The position numbers were made by a program, and so were the translations under genes. The notes under the pieces were generated by a model. The model saw only the letters and a list, made by a program, of their open reading frames with translations, had not been told where the DNA came from and ran no database searches. Shown piece by piece: positions 23,095 to 31,471 of a stretch of DNA of 64,000 nt. Source of the DNA: an uncultured Paraprevotella sp. (GTDB taxonomy: Bacteria; Bacteroidota; Bacteroidia; Bacteroidales; Bacteroidaceae); NCBI GenBank assembly GCA_944320765.1, contig CALUIS010000018.1, forward strand, positions 1-64,000. Reading direction: 5' to 3'. Position 1 is the stretch's first letter; each line of letters starts with the position of its first letter.

Positions 23095-25563
23095 TTATCG
23101 GATGAATTTGAGTGTTTCCGTTCTTCCGTCTTCCGTAATGAGTTTGAGAATGTAGCCACCTTCAGGTAGTCCTTGTACGGGAATGCGGTAAGTGTCGCCG
23201 TCATGTTCCGGCGAAAGGGACAGTCCGACGGATTGGCCTGCCAGATTGTAGAGGCGGGCTGTCTTCACGTTTCCTGCATAGCGGAAACAGAGGGCGGCGG
23301 CATCCGGAGTGGAAAGGAGTGCAGGCTTTCCGTAAGGTGCGTCGGCCAGTTGGTTGCCAATGCCTGAGGCTTCCGTTACGGAGAATGGTGTATTCCAGAG
23401 GTCTTCCTGCGTTCCCCAGGTTTTCATGACGACGAATTGGTATTCTCCAGGTTGCAGGTCGGCTTTGAGGCGTTCGGAGAACGTGGCCGGGGAATCTTGG
23501 GAGATGGTGAACGGAATGATTCTTCCTGTGAGAGTGGAGCCGCCCTCGGTAGGGAACACGCCGAAATAGAGTTCGCCGGAGAAGAAATCCGCATCGCGGT
23601 CTTCTATGTATAGTTCGCCGCTGCAGGTAATCCAGCTTCCGCTTTCGTAGGAAGTGCGGTCCAAGGCGCAGTTGCGCAGGGCGATGCCGTTCGTGGAGAT
23701 TCCTTGCAGGATGTTCAAGTCCAGGTCCGGACCGATAACTTCGGTGATGTTTCCGCTGGTCCAGTAAGGCGTGAGTGTATAGGTCCCTGTCACGTAGGGA
23801 AGTTGCACGTTGCAGGTCAGGGCCTGTTCCTCTCCGGCGGCGAGCAGGACTTGTTCCCGATAGATGAAGCCGTGGTCGATGCCCGGTCCGTTGAGGATGA
23901 GATACAGTTCGCCGAAAGTCTCATTGTCCGTCCGTTCATTCCGGATTCGTATGTCAAAATCCGCATACGCGTTGGGATAGAGCGGGCTGTCGGTTGAGAG
24001 GGTTGCAACGGGGAAGGCCGTGTCGCGGGCCGGCCGGAAGGTGTAGGCCTGTCCGCTGCCTACAGTGAGTATGTATTCCGGATTTCCGGTTTCCGGCCCC
24101 CGTGATTTCGACCATGTGGTTTCTTCGTCCATCCGGCTGGCCGCGTAGACGGTGTAGGTGCCGGTCTCCAGGTCGTCGAGATGGTCCAACGGGATTTCCA
24201 AGGAAGAATATCCGTACAGCGTCCCTAACGTTTCGGATAGCACTTCTTCTCCCAGCAGATGTTGGTTGCCGTTTTGTTCGGCGATGACACCTATGCTTCC
24301 TGTGAAACCATGGCCATAATTGTATATGTCGGTGATATAGGCGGTCTGGTTTTCAAAAGACAGGCCTCCTTTGAGATAGAAATATGACTGCGGGACGGCA
24401 AGCACGTCTTTGGGGGCCAGGCCGTAGAGCATGTTTTGCTGGAAAGCGTATCCGCCTCCGGTACCTCCACCGATGCCCATGGAGGAAGGGTCGAGGGAGA
24501 GGATCTCGAAGTAGCCGTTGCTGAGGCCTCCCCATCCCCAGTTCACATGTACCATCCCCTCTGCGTCATAACCGTCGAGAACAAAGGTGTGTCCGCCGTC
24601 ATAAGCGTCATATCCGCCATACAGGATGGGGCGTCCGGCGGCGAGTTCCTTCTTGATGAGCGCCATCCATTCCGAAGAGGAGAATCCTTCTCGTAGCAGA
24701 ATGACTGTGTAAGGGTTGACCCCCAAATTCTCGATGAGGCCGTTCAGGTTATCCTTTGGGTAGGTTCCGGATGCTTCCGCTCCGTAATCGGTTTCGGAGG
24801 CCACACCGCAGGCATACATCAGCGTGGCGATAGCCTTCGCCTGGGCGTAGGTATAATTTTCGGTCTCGTAGGACGGGAGAATATGCTCCCAGTCGAATGG
24901 GGTTCCATCAAAATCAAAACGGCACAGGATGTTATGGCTTTTCGTGGTGTATGTCCGGAAGCCGTCGCCGCAGGCGGGATATTTCCAATAACTCAGGATG
25001 GAGGCTGTGGCCGTGGGGGTGCAGCCGGTCACGCATCTGGAGCCGTCCTGTATGGGGCAACTCCAATTGTATGGGGTGTCTTGGTCGTAGTTGATGTCGC
25101 CCAGCAGAGGGGAGACGGCGGTCGGATAGGCGGAGGTAAGGTCGCGGAGGCCGACCGTGGAAGAGGTTGGTGCGGCCTGGGCCAAAGCCGTGTAGGCTCC
25201 GAGCCATGTGCGCAGGTTGTCCGGCAAGTTCTCCGTACTGAAACTGCCTTCGGTGGAGTAACCGAGGATGTCCTTCATCCCGTCGTCGCCGGAGACAATG
25301 ACAAAGGCGTCTTTTTCTTGGTTGTAGACGTACCATGCGGGCGACTGTGTGTCGGTCGTGCGCTTCTCCGGTGTGTCAAGAGTTTCCGATGTGGCAACCA
25401 GTGTGAGCCTGCCGGTTGTGCGTTTCATCGTGCCGGCCTTGTCTTTCAGGAAGTTTTCGGCGATGGTCCGGGCTTGTCGCTCGGAACGTGGGGCGGCATC
25501 GGCAGTTCCGGAGGCCCAGACGGCTGCAACATACAGAAAGAGAACAACTTTTTTCATTTCCAT
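23095..25563 (-). CDS. C10-family (streptopain-like) cysteine protease with sorting-type C terminus
   Basis: About 822 aa from ATG 25563 (a second ATG at 25557 is equally possible). Signal peptide, then a Spi-like propeptide (~25-145), then the protease domain with nucleophile Cys181 (VTGCTPTATAS) and His327 (GGHTFVLDGYD), followed by NWGWGG. Beyond ~365 come repeated beta-sandwich modules, and the last ~75 residues (RLYNLAGQSVGL...PEGGYILKLITEDG) resemble a type A sorting/C-terminal domain. It is probably secreted as a zymogen; homologues cleave host or extracellular proteins. It heads a two-gene unit. Confidence 0.9.
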   Translation of the reverse strand: MEMKKVVLFLYVAAVWASGTADAAPRSERQARTIAENFLKDKAGTMKRTTGRLTLVATSETLDTPEKRTTDTQSPAWYVYNQEKDAFVIVSGDDGMKDILGYSTEGSFSTENLPDNLRTWLGAYTALAQAAPTSSTVGLRDLTSAYPTAVSPLLGDINYDQDTPYNWSCPIQDGSRCVTGCTPTATASILSYWKYPACGDGFRTYTTKSHNILCRFDFDGTPFDWEHILPSYETENYTYAQAKAIATLMYACGVASETDYGAEASGTYPKDNLNGLIENLGVNPYTVILLREGFSSSEWMALIKKELAAGRPILYGGYDAYDGGHTFVLDGYDAEGMVHVNWGWGGLSNGYFEILSLDPSSMGIGGGTGGGYAFQQNMLYGLAPKDVLAVPQSYFYLKGGLSFENQTAYITDIYNYGHGFTGSIGVIAEQNGNQHLLGEEVLSETLGTLYGYSSLEIPLDHLDDLETGTYTVYAASRMDEETTWSKSRGPETGNPEYILTVGSGQAYTFRPARDTAFPVATLSTDSPLYPNAYADFDIRIRNERTDNETFGELYLILNGPGIDHGFIYREQVLLAAGEEQALTCNVQLPYVTGTYTLTPYWTSGNITEVIGPDLDLNILQGISTNGIALRNCALDRTSYESGSWITCSGELYIEDRDADFFSGELYFGVFPTEGGSTLTGRIIPFTISQDSPATFSERLKADLQPGEYQFVVMKTWGTQEDLWNTPFSVTEASGIGNQLADAPYGKPALLSTPDAAALCFRYAGNVKTARLYNLAGQSVGLSLSPEHDGDTYRIPVQGLPEGGYILKLITEDGRTETLKFIR

Positions 25564-25964
25564 GTGAGGTTTGGTTTCGTGTAAGTTTTCATGCGTCCTT
25601 CTTTCTTCCAAGGGAGAAGAGGGGAATGCATGAGGGCAAAGGTAAGTAAAAAGGATGAGAAAGACGCTGTTTCGTGTTACTTTTTTTGAGGATGGGGGCG
25701 GATGTCCCTGACATGTTGTCCGGATGACTGCCAATGTGTCCGTGGCTTGGCCGGGGCGTGCGTGAAAAAACGTTCTGTAGGTTAAAACCGGCAGGGGAAT
25801 GTCTTAAAAAACTTTCGTTTGTTTAAAAGGCGGGACGGCCCGGCCTGTATGTCGGCTTGCGGGCATGGGGTTTGTACTATAGACGAATGAGCGGCGCGAC
25901 CGAAAGGAGACGCCGCCCGGGAATGCAACTTGAATGTATAACTTAAAGAATAGGAGATTTGATT
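25564..25964. other. 401-base divergent intergenic region
   Basis: It holds the minus-strand -7 box TACCTTTG at 25644-25637 for the C10 protease gene, and on the hsp20 side a GCGGCG...CGCCGC hairpin (25891-25896 with 25911-25916). No TAnnTTTG box is seen ahead of hsp20. No gene or other pattern is recognised. Confidence 0.5.
25637..25644 (-). promoter_or_regulatory. -7 box of the C10 protease gene
   Basis: TACCTTTG on the minus strand, 73 bases before the ATG at 25563. There is no TTG at the standard spacing. It excludes a longer N-terminal reading frame that would start upstream. Confidence 0.55.
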
Positions 25965-26402
25965 ATGTCAGCTATTAGAAGGTACAATGCTCAGAACTGG
26001 TTGCCGAGTTTGTTCAACGATTTCTTCGACAACGATTGGATGGTAAAGGCTAACGCCACCGCTCCGGCCATCAACGTCATCGAGAGCGACACGGACTACA
26101 AAGTGGAAATCGCCGCTCCGGGCATGAAGAAGGAAGACTTCACCATCCATGTAGGCGAGGACAATGAACTGACCATCGCCATGGAGAAGAAGGACGAGAA
26201 GAAGGACGAGGACAAGAAGAACAAACGCTACCTGCGTCAGGAGTTCTCTTACACTCAATTTGAACAGACGCTCGTCTTGCCCGAGGATGTGGACAAAGAA
26301 AAGATTTCGGCCAGCGTGAACGATGGCGTGTTGACGATAGACCTGCCGAAGCGCACGCCGGAGGAAAAGGCCAAAGTCAACCGGATGATTGAGATTAAGT
26401 AA
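25965..26402 (+). CDS. small heat-shock protein, Hsp20 family
   Basis: 145 aa from ATG 25965. The alpha-crystallin domain (about 35-130) is marked by INVIESDTDYKVEIAAPGMK, a strongly acidic/basic loop (EKKDEKKDEDKKNKR) and ISASVNDGVLTIDLPK; the C-terminal motif IEIK resembles the I-X-I/V tail. It is an ATP-independent chaperone that holds unfolding proteins. AGGAG lies about nine bases before the ATG, an unusually good ribosome-binding site for this phylum. Confidence 0.93.
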   Translation: MSAIRRYNAQNWLPSLFNDFFDNDWMVKANATAPAINVIESDTDYKVEIAAPGMKKEDFTIHVGEDNELTIAMEKKDEKKDEDKKNKRYLRQEFSYTQFEQTLVLPEDVDKEKISASVNDGVLTIDLPKRTPEEKAKVNRMIEIK

Positions 26403-26442
26403 TCTTGCAGCATTGCGAGAGAGTTTGGGTAAAGGAATGTTC

Positions 26443-26473
26443 CCCGCAACGGATTTCCGTTGCGGGTTTTTTT
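26443..26473 (+). terminator. terminator of hsp20
   Basis: CCCGCAACGG (26443-26452) pairs with CCGTTGCGGG (26457-26466), loop ATTT, followed by seven T. Ends the hsp20 transcript before the cobQ promoter. Confidence 0.9.
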
Positions 26474-26538
26474 GTATCCTTATGTCTGGGAGACCGTCGT
26501 TTTTCTTCTTTCTTGCGTGCCGCAATGGAGGATTCGTG

Positions 26539-26546
26539 TACCTTTG
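26539..26546 (+). promoter_or_regulatory. -7 box of cobQ
   Basis: TACCTTTG, 20 bases before the cobQ ATG. A TTG at 26513-26515 is 23 bases upstream, longer than usual. The leader is far too short for a cobalamin riboswitch. Confidence 0.6.
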
Positions 26547-26566
26547 CAGCCCAAAACGTGCATCTC

Positions 26567-28051
26567 ATGAGAAAACTACATCCTTTCATGCTGGCCGGAA
26601 CGGGGAGTGACGTGGGCAAGAGCGTGTTGGCTGCCGCTTTCTGCCGCATTTTGCGTCAGGACGGATACCGGCCGGCCCCTTTCAAGGCGCAGAACATGTC
26701 GCTGAATTCTTATGCCACTCCTGAGGGGTTGGAGATAGGACGGGCGCAGGCCGTGCAGGCCGAGGCTGCCGGAATACCTTGCCACACGGACATGAACCCA
26801 GTGTTGCTCAAGCCTAATTCCGACCATACGTCGCAAGTCGTGCTCAACGGACTTCCGGTGGGAAACCGCGCGGCCTATGACTATTTCCGCTCTGCCGGAA
26901 GGGAAGGCTTGCGTCAGGCGGTGTGTGAGGCTTTCGACCGTCTGGCGGCCCGTTATAACCCGGTTGTGATGGAGGGGGCGGGAAGTGTGGCCGAAATCAA
27001 TCTCCGCGAGACGGATATTGTGAACATGCCCATGGCGCGTCATGCGGGTGCGGATGTGTTTCTCGTGGCGGACATCGACCGTGGCGGGGTGTTCGCATCG
27101 GCTTACGGTTCCATCATGTTGCAGACACCCGAGGACCGGAAGCGCATCAAGGGAATCATCATCAACAAGTTCCGGGGCGACTTGCGTCTTTTTTCCGACG
27201 GCGTGAGGATGATGGAGGACGTTTGCGGAGTGCCGGTATTGGGGGTCGTGCCTTATTTCCAAGGCATCCATATCGAAGACGAGGATGCTGTGGATTTGGC
27301 CGGGAAGCCTTCGCGGGCTGAAGAAGGCCGGGTTAATGTGGCGGTGGTCCGTCTGCGGCATTTGTCCAATTTCACGGATTTCGACCGGTTGGAGCGTGAC
27401 GGGAGGGTACATCTTTTTTACGCTGACAGTCCGGACGTACTCCGGCAGGCAGAGATAATCATCCTGCCCGGCAGCAAGAACACGATAGACGACTTGGAAT
27501 GGCTGGAACATACGGGGATGGCTGCGGCGGTCGTTCGGGCGAGGGAAGAAGGGCGGACGGTGATGGGCATTTGCGGCGGATACCAGATGATGGGCCGTGA
27601 GGTGGCCGACCCGGAGGGAGTGGAAGGAGTTCCCCGGACGAAATCGGGCTTGGGCTTGTTGCCTGTGCGGACGGTGCTGGGAAAGGAGAAGGCCACCCGG
27701 CAGGTGGAATTCCTTTTCGGTGAGCCGGAAACGCGTTGCCGGGGGTATGAGATTCATATGGGGCGCACGGCCTTTGAGGAACAGGCACAAGCCGTTCCGT
27801 TGCTCCGGTTGTCGGATGGCACGGAGGAAGGGTGTATGCAGGACCGGAAGTGCATGGGGACTTACCTGCACGGCATATTGGACAACCCTTCGTTTGTGGA
27901 TTTCTTGTTGGGGCCTTATGGGTTGGAGCCGGCCGGCGGAGAGGATTATGCCGCATTTAAGGAGCGGCAGTATGATTTGTTGGCCGACCATGTGCGCCGG
28001 CATCTGGATATGGAGGCGTTCTACCGCATCCTTTCGTCAGACGAAAGATAG
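26567..28051 (+). CDS. cobQ: cobyric acid synthase (adenosylcobyrinate amidotransferase)
   Basis: 494 aa from ATG 26567. N-terminal dethiobiotin-synthetase-like ATP site (LAGTGSDVGKS at 9-19; FKAQNMSLNS), and C-terminal class I glutamine amidotransferase with the Cys nucleophile in MGICGGYQMMG (about 335). It amidates four side chains of adenosylcobyrinate a,c-diamide to cobyric acid. Its end overlaps the convergent cbiB stop by 15 bases. Its leader is short, so B12 control, if any, is not by a local riboswitch. Confidence 0.95.
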   Translation: MRKLHPFMLAGTGSDVGKSVLAAAFCRILRQDGYRPAPFKAQNMSLNSYATPEGLEIGRAQAVQAEAAGIPCHTDMNPVLLKPNSDHTSQVVLNGLPVGNRAAYDYFRSAGREGLRQAVCEAFDRLAARYNPVVMEGAGSVAEINLRETDIVNMPMARHAGADVFLVADIDRGGVFASAYGSIMLQTPEDRKRIKGIIINKFRGDLRLFSDGVRMMEDVCGVPVLGVVPYFQGIHIEDEDAVDLAGKPSRAEEGRVNVAVVRLRHLSNFTDFDRLERDGRVHLFYADSPDVLRQAEIIILPGSKNTIDDLEWLEHTGMAAAVVRAREEGRTVMGICGGYQMMGREVADPEGVEGVPRTKSGLGLLPVRTVLGKEKATRQVEFLFGEPETRCRGYEIHMGRTAFEEQAQAVPLLRLSDGTEEGCMQDRKCMGTYLHGILDNPSFVDFLLGPYGLEPAGGEDYAAFKERQYDLLADHVRRHLDMEAFYRILSSDER

Positions 28052-29005
28052 GGCGATGCCGCACAGCAGCATGAGGATTTCGGCTTTCCGGTTGATGCGG
28101 ACCGCCATGTCGAGGTCTTTCTGTCGCAGTGCCCGGTCGTGTGTCCCGATATAAGGCTTGGGGAAACTTTTCCCGAAATATTCGTGTGGGCCTCCGAAGC
28201 GGCAGTCGAGGATGCCGGCCAGCGCGGCTTCGGGATAGCCGGAATTGGGACTGGCGTGTTGTGGCCCGTAACGCCGGATGAACCGCAGCTCCGCTTTCAG
28301 GCTGCGGGCGGGTTTGTCGTGGCGGGCAAGACAGGCGGAGAGGGCCATGAGAAAGGCGGTGAGGCGTGCCGGGATGTAGTTGGCCGCATCGTCCAGCCGT
28401 GCGGCGGCATATCCGAAATCCTTGTACCGCTCCGTGCGGTAGCCTGTCATGGAATCCATGGTGTTCACCATCTTGTAGGCCATCATGCCCGGCAGTCCGA
28501 GCAGGTAAAGCCAGAAGAGCGGCGCGATGACTCCGTCGCTTAGGTTTTCTGCCAAGGTCTCCAAAGCTGCCGTACGCACTTCCTTGTCGCTCAGCCGTGC
28601 GGTGTCGCGCCCCACGATACGGCTCACTTGGCGGCGGCCTTCGTCCAGTGAGCGGTCGGCGGCCCGGAAGACGAGGCGCACCTCACGGATGAGGGTCGTG
28701 CCGCAAAGGCAGTAGAACACCAGAATGCCTTCAATGCCCCCATAGAGCCAAATGCCTCCCGTAGTCCATGTGGCGCAGAGTCGTCCTGTGATGAAAAGAA
28801 AAGCCCATGTGAGGGCGAACACGCCGAGGACGGAAAGGCCGGCGAAAGCCAGTCCTTTGGCTCGGCGGTGGTTGCCTTGGTTGAGGCGGCGTTCCATCAA
28901 ACTGATCCACCGCCCGAAGGCTACCACCGGATGGGGCAGGCGGGACGGGTCGCCCAACCATCGGTCCAACCCCCAGCCTATGAGTAAAGGAAGTATGTTT
29001 GTCAT
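28037..29005 (-). CDS. cbiB: adenosylcobinamide-phosphate synthase CbiB
   Basis: 322 aa, an inner-membrane protein with several hydrophobic segments. Family blocks: LDRWLGDPSRLPHPVVAFG near the N terminus, GRDTARLSDKEVRTAALETL, AENLSDGVIAPLFW and SPNSGYPEAALAG. It attaches the aminopropanol (phosphate) arm to cobyric acid. It lies four bases downstream of the aminotransferase-like gene whose product probably supplies aminopropanol phosphate, so the two work in sequence. Confidence 0.95.
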   Translation of the reverse strand: MTNILPLLIGWGLDRWLGDPSRLPHPVVAFGRWISLMERRLNQGNHRRAKGLAFAGLSVLGVFALTWAFLFITGRLCATWTTGGIWLYGGIEGILVFYCLCGTTLIREVRLVFRAADRSLDEGRRQVSRIVGRDTARLSDKEVRTAALETLAENLSDGVIAPLFWLYLLGLPGMMAYKMVNTMDSMTGYRTERYKDFGYAAARLDDAANYIPARLTAFLMALSACLARHDKPARSLKAELRFIRRYGPQHASPNSGYPEAALAGILDCRFGGPHEYFGKSFPKPYIGTHDRALRQKDLDMAVRINRKAEILMLLCGIALSFV

Positions 29006-29009
29006 TGTC

Positions 29010-30026
29010 TTATTCTGAAAAGAGCCATTCTTCGATGGCGGCGAGCAGCAGGTCGTCTGCTTCGCGGGATTGTACGGCGATACGGAAATGCCGTCCGTCC
29101 AGTCCCTCGAAGTTTCCCGCGTCCCGGATGAGAATGCCGTGCCGCCGGACGAGGTATTCTTTCAGTGCGGCGGCCTTTCCCATGCGGAGCCGTGCCAGCA
29201 GGAAGTGGGTTTTTCCTGGCCATACTTCAGCCAGTCCTTTGTCGTTCAGTTGTTGTGCCACCCGGTCGCGTTCTTTTAGCAGTGAGTGGATGTCCGGACG
29301 GAAGTCGGCTTCATGCCGGGTCAGGTAGATGGCGGCTTCCATGGCCAAGGCGTTGACGGACCAGGGCATTCTGAACCGTCGGATGCGGTCGGTCATTTCC
29401 GTCCGTGCGGTCAGAAATCCGACCCGCAGTCCCGGAATGCCGTACCGCTTGGTCATGGAATGGAGAAGGATTACGTTAGGCAGTGCGGCGGCCTCTTTCG
29501 CACTGAAAAGCTGTTCCGTGGTGAAGTCCTCATAACTTTGGTCGATGACGAACAGCGTGTGCGGATACCGCATGGCCATCCGCTTCATTTCGGCATGAGG
29601 GATGACGGCTCCCGTCGGGTTATTCGGGTTGCAGAGCCATACGAGGTCCGTTTCTTCCGGCAGACGTTCGAGAGTGTAGATGAACTTCACTTCATGGCGG
29701 TGCAGGCGGCAGGCATCAGCGTATTCCGAGAAAGTGGGGGCCAGGATGCACGACCGCCTGCCGGCGAAAGCTTGCGCCGTGAGATAGATGGCTTCTGTCG
29801 CGCCGCTGGTCAGGCACACTTCTTCCGGTTGGATTCGCAGGAATCCGGCGATGGTCCGTTCCGCCGTTTCCGGTGCGGGTTCGGGATAGGAACGCACGCG
29901 GTCCCAGCATGTACCCAGATGCGCGAACAGTTCGTCCAGCCGGGGGGAAGGATATACGTTGCTGCTGAAATTGAGCGTGATGCTGTGGTCGTCGAATGGG
30001 ATGTCGTCCCCGTGTCCGTGAATCAT
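29010..30026 (-). CDS. cobD: threonine-phosphate decarboxylase-like PLP enzyme
   Basis: 338 aa, class I/II aminotransferase fold. PLP Lys193 is in HSMTKRYGIPGLRVGF; other blocks are CLTSGATEAIYL and WLCNPNNPTGA. The family also contains histidinol-phosphate aminotransferase, but placement next to cbiB favours L-threonine-O-3-phosphate decarboxylase, making (R)-1-amino-2-propanol phosphate. It is transcribed from an ideal promoter at 30073-30043. Confidence 0.88.
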   Translation of the reverse strand: MIHGHGDDIPFDDHSITLNFSSNVYPSPRLDELFAHLGTCWDRVRSYPEPAPETAERTIAGFLRIQPEEVCLTSGATEAIYLTAQAFAGRRSCILAPTFSEYADACRLHRHEVKFIYTLERLPEETDLVWLCNPNNPTGAVIPHAEMKRMAMRYPHTLFVIDQSYEDFTTEQLFSAKEAAALPNVILLHSMTKRYGIPGLRVGFLTARTEMTDRIRRFRMPWSVNALAMEAAIYLTRHEADFRPDIHSLLKERDRVAQQLNDKGLAEVWPGKTHFLLARLRMGKAAALKEYLVRRHGILIRDAGNFEGLDGRHFRIAVQSREADDLLLAAIEEWLFSE

Positions 30027-30042
30027 GTCGTGTCTTTTGGCG

Positions 30043-30083
30043 CAAAGGTAATAAAAAAACGCCCCGTCCGCAAGGGATGGGGC
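30043..30083 (-). promoter_or_regulatory. cobD promoter embedded in an upstream terminator
   Basis: TTG (30073-30071), 20-base spacer and TACCTTTG (30050-30043) on the minus strand. The same stretch holds the hairpin GCCCC(G)TCC...GGA(T)GGGGC (30061-30083) followed on the minus strand by GTTTTTTT, a terminator for the beta-barrel gene upstream. Terminator and promoter thus overlap. Confidence 0.75.
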
Positions 30084-30084
30084 G

Positions 30085-30110
30085 AAGAGACAAAGGGGCT
30101 TTTGTCTCTT
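30085..30110 (-). terminator. hairpin at the end of the beta-barrel gene
   Basis: AAGAGACAAA (30085-30094) pairs exactly with TTTGTCTCTT (30101-30110), loop GGGGCT, directly at the stop codon. It precedes the T-tailed hairpin at 30061-30083, giving two stacked hairpins. Confidence 0.6.
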
Positions 30111-30757
30111 TAGAAGTTGTAGCCCAAGCGGACTGCAAATATTCCCAGTTTCGTCTTTTCACTTATTTCATTGAAGTCGAGTGCATAGCCGATTCCGACG
30201 TTGAATTTGCTGATGTCGAGCGTGGCGCCGATTTGCCAGCCAACCTGACAGCGGTTCCATTGCCCGTCTTCTCCTACTTCATCTTTGTCAAAGTTGCTCC
30301 AGTCTTCTGTCTCCGTATCACCGTCAGGACCGAACTCGTTTTTGGTCTTGGACATAAGGTTAACCCTGAAGTAGAAGCCTGTGTAGGGTTTGATGGCCAA
30401 TGTCTCGTTGATTTTTACGCCATAGACCAAGTTTACGGGGATGGTCAGTCCCAAGGTTGTGGTCTTGTACTCATCCTTACCATATTCGTCGCTGAAATCT
30501 TCCGAGCAGCGTGCGAAGTTGAGGCTACCTCCGGTCTGGATGAACAAGGGGACTTTCTTGGCAACCTTGAAGGCATGTTCGTAACCTACGGAGAACCCGT
30601 TGTAGTCTTCCGCATCGTAGTCGTCGATGTCTACGTTCACGAACGTGTGGTCATACGAGAAGCGTATGCCTTTCCACGCCTCCACATCAGATTGTGCGAA
30701 GGACACTGTTGAGCAAGCCAGCAGCATGGCGGCCACTAAACACTTAAACTTTTTCAT
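30110..30757 (-). CDS. outer-membrane beta-barrel protein
   Basis: 215 aa from ATG 30757; another ATG at 30763 would add two residues. Signal peptide MKKFKCLVAAMLLACSTVSF-AQ. The mature chain has amphipathic strands (NGFSVGYEHAFKVAKKVPLF, TLGLTIPVNLVYGVKI, LAIKPYTGFYFRVNLM) and ends AVRLGYNF with a terminal Phe. It resembles the small OmpW/OMP_b-brl_2 barrels. It is divergent from a lipoprotein operon and shares a 21-nt element with it. Confidence 0.8.
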   Translation of the reverse strand: MKKFKCLVAAMLLACSTVSFAQSDVEAWKGIRFSYDHTFVNVDIDDYDAEDYNGFSVGYEHAFKVAKKVPLFIQTGGSLNFARCSEDFSDEYGKDEYKTTTLGLTIPVNLVYGVKINETLAIKPYTGFYFRVNLMSKTKNEFGPDGDTETEDWSNFDKDEVGEDGQWNRCQVGWQIGATLDISKFNVGIGYALDFNEISEKTKLGIFAVRLGYNF

Positions 30758-31065
30758 AATCATTTCTTTTTTAAGTTGACAATTATGTGAATGAACACTG
30801 TTTCGCGCCTGTATCCTTTTTTATTCCGGCAGTGCCTCTCTTCGTAAGAGAGGAGACTTTCTCTTCTTTCCTGAAAGACAGTCGTTTGACTTGACACTTA
30901 CAATGAATTTGCAAAACTTCTCCAACATTTTTTTGCAAGAGTGACGTTTTTTCGTCGTTCTAATTTTGCTTTTTACAATCTTTTAGGTATTTTTGCATCG
31001 TTCGTCTCCTCTCTTACGAAGAGACGGACATTTAAACCCAATGTTTCACTTAAAAAGAAAGTATT
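30758..31065. other. 308-base divergent region with shared 21-nt inverted repeat
   Basis: An AT-rich gap. A 21-base word (beginning GTCTCCTCTCTTACGAAGAG) is at 31004-31024 on the plus strand and, exactly, at 30857-30837 on the minus strand; each copy can fold as a CTCTCTT/AAGAGAG hairpin. The plus copy starts just after the expected transcription start of the lipoprotein operon. No small gene is seen. Confidence 0.85.
30966..30995 (+). promoter_or_regulatory. promoter of the lipoprotein pair
   Basis: TTG 30966-30968, 19-base spacer, TATTTTTG 30988-30995. The start is expected near 31000, immediately before the 21-nt repeat at 31004-31024; the leader to the first ATG is about 65 bases. Confidence 0.7.
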
Positions 31066-31467
31066 ATGAAGAAAATTCTTGTTGGAGCTTCGGCTCTTTT
31101 GTTGATGGCTTCTTGCCAGGTACGTACGGCCACTTCGGAGGTTTTGCCTATTGAAACGACTTTGACCAGTAAGAACACGGCTGAGCTGGATGTACAGCCG
31201 CAGAAGATTAGTTATGAGTATGTGCCTACGCGCACGGAGCGCAAGATGGGCAAGAATTTTGTAAAACGCAATGCCGTGGCCGTGGCTTTGGAAAAGAACG
31301 GCAACGCCGATGTGCTGGTCAACCCGCAATATGTCATCACGGAAAAGAGGCTGTTGCTCCGCAGCAAGCTCCGTTCTGTAAAAGTGACGGGCTATCCCGC
31401 TGTGTTCAAGAATGTGAAGCCGGCCGAACCGGACAAGATTATCGTTCATCAAATGGTAAAGGATTGA
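31066..31467 (+). CDS. small lipoprotein, unknown domain
   Basis: 133 aa with lipoprotein signal MKKILVGASALLLMASC (Cys17). The mature part contains LDVQPQKISYEY, a basic central segment, NADVLVNPQYVITEK and VTGYPAVFKNV. The same pattern occurs in the N-terminal half of the next gene's product (LEVKPQKVE, GADVLLEPQTVFTK, VTGYAATFSNF), so the two are paralogous in that region. I recognise no named family. It is anchored to a membrane, probably the outer one. Confidence 0.75.
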   Translation: MKKILVGASALLLMASCQVRTATSEVLPIETTLTSKNTAELDVQPQKISYEYVPTRTERKMGKNFVKRNAVAVALEKNGNADVLVNPQYVITEKRLLLRSKLRSVKVTGYPAVFKNVKPAEPDKIIVHQMVKD

Positions 31468-31471
31468 GGAC

